Assembly: GCF_000150955.2 (NCBI RefSeq)
Contig: NC_011685.1
Location: 124,001 to 188,000, forward strand
Reading direction: 5' to 3'
Source: Phaeodactylum tricornutum CCAP 1055/1
Taxonomy: Eukaryota; Bacillariophyta; Bacillariophyceae; Surirellales; Neidiaceae
Length of the DNA stretch: 64,000 nucleotides
This document shows positions 61,662-64,000 of the stretch, piece after piece. The notes beneath the pieces were generated by a model. The model was not told where the DNA came from. It ran no database searches and saw nothing but the letters and a program-made list of their open reading frames with translations. How positions within the stretch are numbered: the first letter of the stretch is position 1; every line of letters begins with the position of its first letter. A program made the translations under genes and the position numbers.

Positions 61662-64000
61662 ATGATGCGTACCGGAAGGCGTGGTCAACGAACCTGGTGG
61701 CGGTGCGTTGTGTGGGTGTGGATTGCTTGGATGATCCTGACAGTCTGGGAGACCACCAGCGCCACCACGACGAGCCGAACAACATCAACCCCAACAATAT
61801 CAACCCCAACAACGATAACACCTACAGCAAAGACATCAATAAGCAAGACAGTATCGAGCTTGTCCAACTCGTACCTGCGGGTCAGCATGACACCCATGTT
61901 AAACGCACCCTCCGCTCACGCCAGTTTAGGGCAAGTGCAATTATTTAACGTGGTACGTTTCAAAAATGCCGGGCCTGCATCTGCATCTGCGAAACAGTTC
62001 TTTGCGTTCATCGGTCGCCGGATGCGCTCACGATCGTTATGTTTCTTTTGTTGCCTTCACACACAGCACGATACCGAGGACGTTTGGATTCATTCCATCC
62101 GCATGGAAACGGAAGAAACGCGCATGATGGAAGTCGACGATGGTGAGGACGCAACCCTCATTTCAGTGCCAACCCAGTTTCACTTGACACCCTTGCCGGA
62201 GTCTCTGTCCCTCGGTCCCGGCCAGTTTGCCTTTTTCCCGGTAACCCTACTGCCACGATTTCCCTCCGTAAAGGCTCCCTTCCAGGGCATCTTGGAAGAT
62301 AATAATAAGTACGAAATACGATCTACTTTCGAGGTTGAAACCGATTGGGGACGTGTGACCATTCCGGTGCGTGCCACCACCCAGCGAACGAATTTTTATG
62401 ATGTACCCGATATGATTGTGCTACAGGACCCGAGCGACTGGACGGACAACCACGCACAGCATACATTATCGGAAGAGGAGGAAGAGGAAAACGGCGGTGG
62501 CGGGGTTTGGAAATGGAACGACGTCGCAGGAACGGCGGTTGCGCCGTCCGTCGGCTCGTGTTACGACTTACACATCAGCGCGGATCTGGTAGAACGACCC
62601 TTACAGGTTACAAAACTCGTTTTGATCAAGTCACAACGTCTATCTCTCTCCGTGCGCAATGCCAGCGCGGATAGTCAGTCCCGTACTCTATTGCGCTCCG
62701 GCACGCTTCCGTTGCAAGTGCCAGCGTACGGCAACGCACACTACGTCGTCACTGTCTGCGTACACGAGGAACCTATTCCGGTAGATACCGATCACGATAT
62801 CGGTTTGGACGAAACTTGGATGTGGTACGATGACGACGAAGTACTGGGTGTTTTGCAAATGGAAACGACCGAAGAAATTTTTTATATAACGGTGCGCAAG
62901 GCATTATCACCGGCCGAGCACTCAATGACTGTTGAGTATGTGGAGTCTAAAGAGAATATACAGAAGGACGACGAGCTGGTAACACTAGGGCCCCAGTCTG
63001 TGTTAACGCCGATACCATCGCGCATGGATTTTTCGTTCATCTCTCCGGAAACTTTGGTCATCGAGCAGACCTTGAGAGTTTATACGACAGTCGGTAGTCC
63101 AGTGATGCGACTCATGCGGGCGGCCGTTGCCTTGGATGCAAATGATAAAGGACGAGAGACCCAGTATGGTGTACGGGTGGAAATTCGCCCCCACAGCTCG
63201 GCGGATCGGGAAGCGATCAATTTGCCGGACGAATTGGAAGGCATGATGCTGCAAGAAACGTTGACACTGCAAGTTTTCTTGGATTGGTCGCAATTGCGCA
63301 AGAAATTGGCGGAAGACGGGTCTGATTCGGTCAGCTTTACCGGACAAGCTGTGATTATGGGGACGACATCGGATCACGATTATACTACGTGGAACAAAAT
63401 GGTAAAAGAAAATCCGCAAATCGACTCCGATTTGAAGTTGGAAGTTCCTCTCACCACGCAGGTCAGGTTAGGGAAGATGGGTTTTCACATTGAAACTTCG
63501 ACCCATCCGTTATCGCCTTTGATTTCAACCAAAGTGTGGGACGAAGAAGACGCCACCGAAACCTTGTCTATGGCATTCTTTCCAAAGTCGCCCGTTGATT
63601 TTAGGCCGTTGCAGAACGATGGGCTGCTCGATATGGAACAGCTCGTGCTTTTAGATCATTTGGATCATCGCTTGCGAGTCTTTTCGAATGTTCCTCTGGT
63701 GCAAATATCACGGATTGATATAGTGATGTCGGAATCTGCACCTCTTCAGAACATGTCGGAATCACTATGTCATCGATTTGAAGTTTCCATCCCTCGAAAA
63801 ATGAAGCACGTTCCTCCATTATCCGTCAACAATGTAACGGATTTAGGTCCGGTGCTTTTGCGATATCGCTTTCCATCTGAAACAGACCGGAGCAAATCTG
63901 TTCCCCTTTCATTCAACGAAATGCTGCCAACCTATTGTCAACTCAGCGTCATTACCGAACCCGACACCGGTCTCCACTTACTGCCCTTGATCATCTATCC
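61662..64000 (+). CDS. TMEM131-like protein, N-terminal part (3' truncated by window)
   Basis: Exon 1 61662..61952 and exon 2 62067..64000, over a 114-bp GT-AG intron; the frame stays open to the window edge, giving ~741 residues so far. The start (MMRTGRRGQRTWWRCVVWVWIAW) is a signal peptide, followed by a Thr/Ser-rich stretch. Splicing joins LFNV to HDTEDVWIHSIRM, reproducing the PapD-like strand pattern of TMEM131 (L-x-N-x-x-D/E-x-x-V-x-I-x-S-I). FFPVTLLPRFPS and TIPVRATTQRTNFY fit the next strands of that domain. Animal TMEM131 is an ER-membrane protein that helps secrete collagen through TRAPPIII; the role in an alga is unknown. A Glu-rich loop (SEEEEEEN) lies near 62470. No stop or TM helix is reached. 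Confidence 0.65.
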   Translation, partial: MMRTGRRGQRTWWRCVVWVWIAWMILTVWETTSATTTSRTTSTPTISTPTTITPTAKTSISKTVSSLSNSYLRVSMTPMLNAPSAHASLGQVQLFNVVRFKNAGPASASAKQFFAFIGRRMRSRSLCFFCCLHTQHDTEDVWIHSIRMETEETRMMEVDDGEDATLISVPTQFHLTPLPESLSLGPGQFAFFPVTLLPRFPSVKAPFQGILEDNNKYEIRSTFEVETDWGRVTIPVRATTQRTNFYDVPDMIVLQDPSDWTDNHAQHTLSEEEEEENGGGGVWKWNDVAGTAVAPSVGSCYDLHISADLVERPLQVTKLVLIKSQRLSLSVRNASADSQSRTLLRSGTLPLQVPAYGNAHYVVTVCVHEEPIPVDTDHDIGLDETWMWYDDDEVLGVLQMETTEEIFYITVRKALSPAEHSMTVEYVESKENIQKDDELVTLGPQSVLTPIPSRMDFSFISPETLVIEQTLRVYTTVGSPVMRLMRAAVALDANDKGRETQYGVRVEIRPHSSADREAINLPDELEGMMLQETLTLQVFLDWSQLRKKLAEDGSDSVSFTGQAVIMGTTSDHDYTTWNKMVKENPQIDSDLKLEVPLTTQVRLGKMGFHIETSTHPLSPLISTKVWDEEDATETLSMAFFPKSPVDFRPLQNDGLLDMEQLVLLDHLDHRLRVFSNVPLVQISRIDIVMSESAPLQNMSESLCHRFEVSIPRKMKHVPPLSVNNVTDLGPVLLRYRFPSETDRSKSVPLSFNEMLPTYCQLSVITEPDTGLHLLPLIIY
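61953..62066 (+). other. Intron of the TMEM131-like gene
   Basis: A 114-bp phase-0 intron, donor GTACGT and acceptor CACACAG. Confidence 0.7.

Noticed and set aside
1-64000. CRISPR arrays, bacterial operons, rRNA genes or LTR-type elements.
   Set aside because: No regular repeat-spacer arrays, Shine-Dalgarno-led operons, rRNA sequence, reverse transcriptase/integrase motifs or long direct terminal repeats were seen.

Overview
The window looks like nuclear DNA of a pennate diatom, most likely Phaeodactylum tricornutum or a close relative (inference from gene content; no database search was possible). The evidence is a fucoxanthin-chlorophyll protein with an ASAF-type ER/plastid targeting peptide, other proteins with a Phe after the signal cleavage site, a membrane-bound nucleotide cyclase fused to a phosphodiesterase, sparse short GT-AG introns (66-176 bp) and closely packed genes on both strands. 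About 27 protein genes, two clear pseudogenes and a few fragments are called. Exon borders were fitted by eye from GT/AG sites, reading frame and family conservation.

1-8.3 kb: the tail of an unknown gene, a CUL3-type cullin (-), a TMEM19/VTE6-family membrane protein (+) lying tail-to-tail with a nitronate monooxygenase (-), then a gene-poor stretch and an EEF1AKMT4/METTL13-like methyltransferase (+). 8.3-20 kb: a Golgi-type GT92-like glycosyltransferase, a plastid-type esterase, a plastid PDZ protein, a LURP-one/tubby-like gene with a collapsed second copy 2.4 kb downstream, a small secreted protein and a second type II glycosyltransferase. 20-27 kb is the most rearranged part: a perfect 201-bp inverted repeat encloses 1.85 kb holding an armadillo-repeat fragment and a 64-bp tandem duplication. 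A mitochondrial BCKDK/PDK-type kinase follows, then a decayed GT92 paralogue.

27-40 kb: a TPR/coiled-coil protein, the deadenylase PARN (three exons), a one-TM protein, an FCP carrying an unusual ~120-residue Lys/Ala/Pro-rich spacer, an unknown basic protein and a protein made of four NTF2/SnoaL-like repeats. 40-49 kb concentrates sugar-metabolism genes: a GH125 mannosidase, a type II GT-like protein, a PF03407-type glycosyltransferase and glutamine-fructose-6-phosphate transaminase (GFAT), whose nucleophilic Cys sits about 96 residues inside the predicted precursor. 49-64 kb: an unknown gene, the seven-exon cyclase-PDE fusion (with one apparent frame break), a GCK-domain protein, an F-box protein with two DUSP-like modules, a two-TM protein and the 5' part of a TMEM131-like secretory-pathway gene that runs off the window.

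The most notable items are the H1-like spacer in the FCP, the internal N-terminal-nucleophile Cys of GFAT, the F-box/DUSP combination, the four-fold NTF2-like protein, the perfect inverted repeat, and an exact 12-mer (GCTCACAGTCAG) found three times with several near matches in non-coding DNA.
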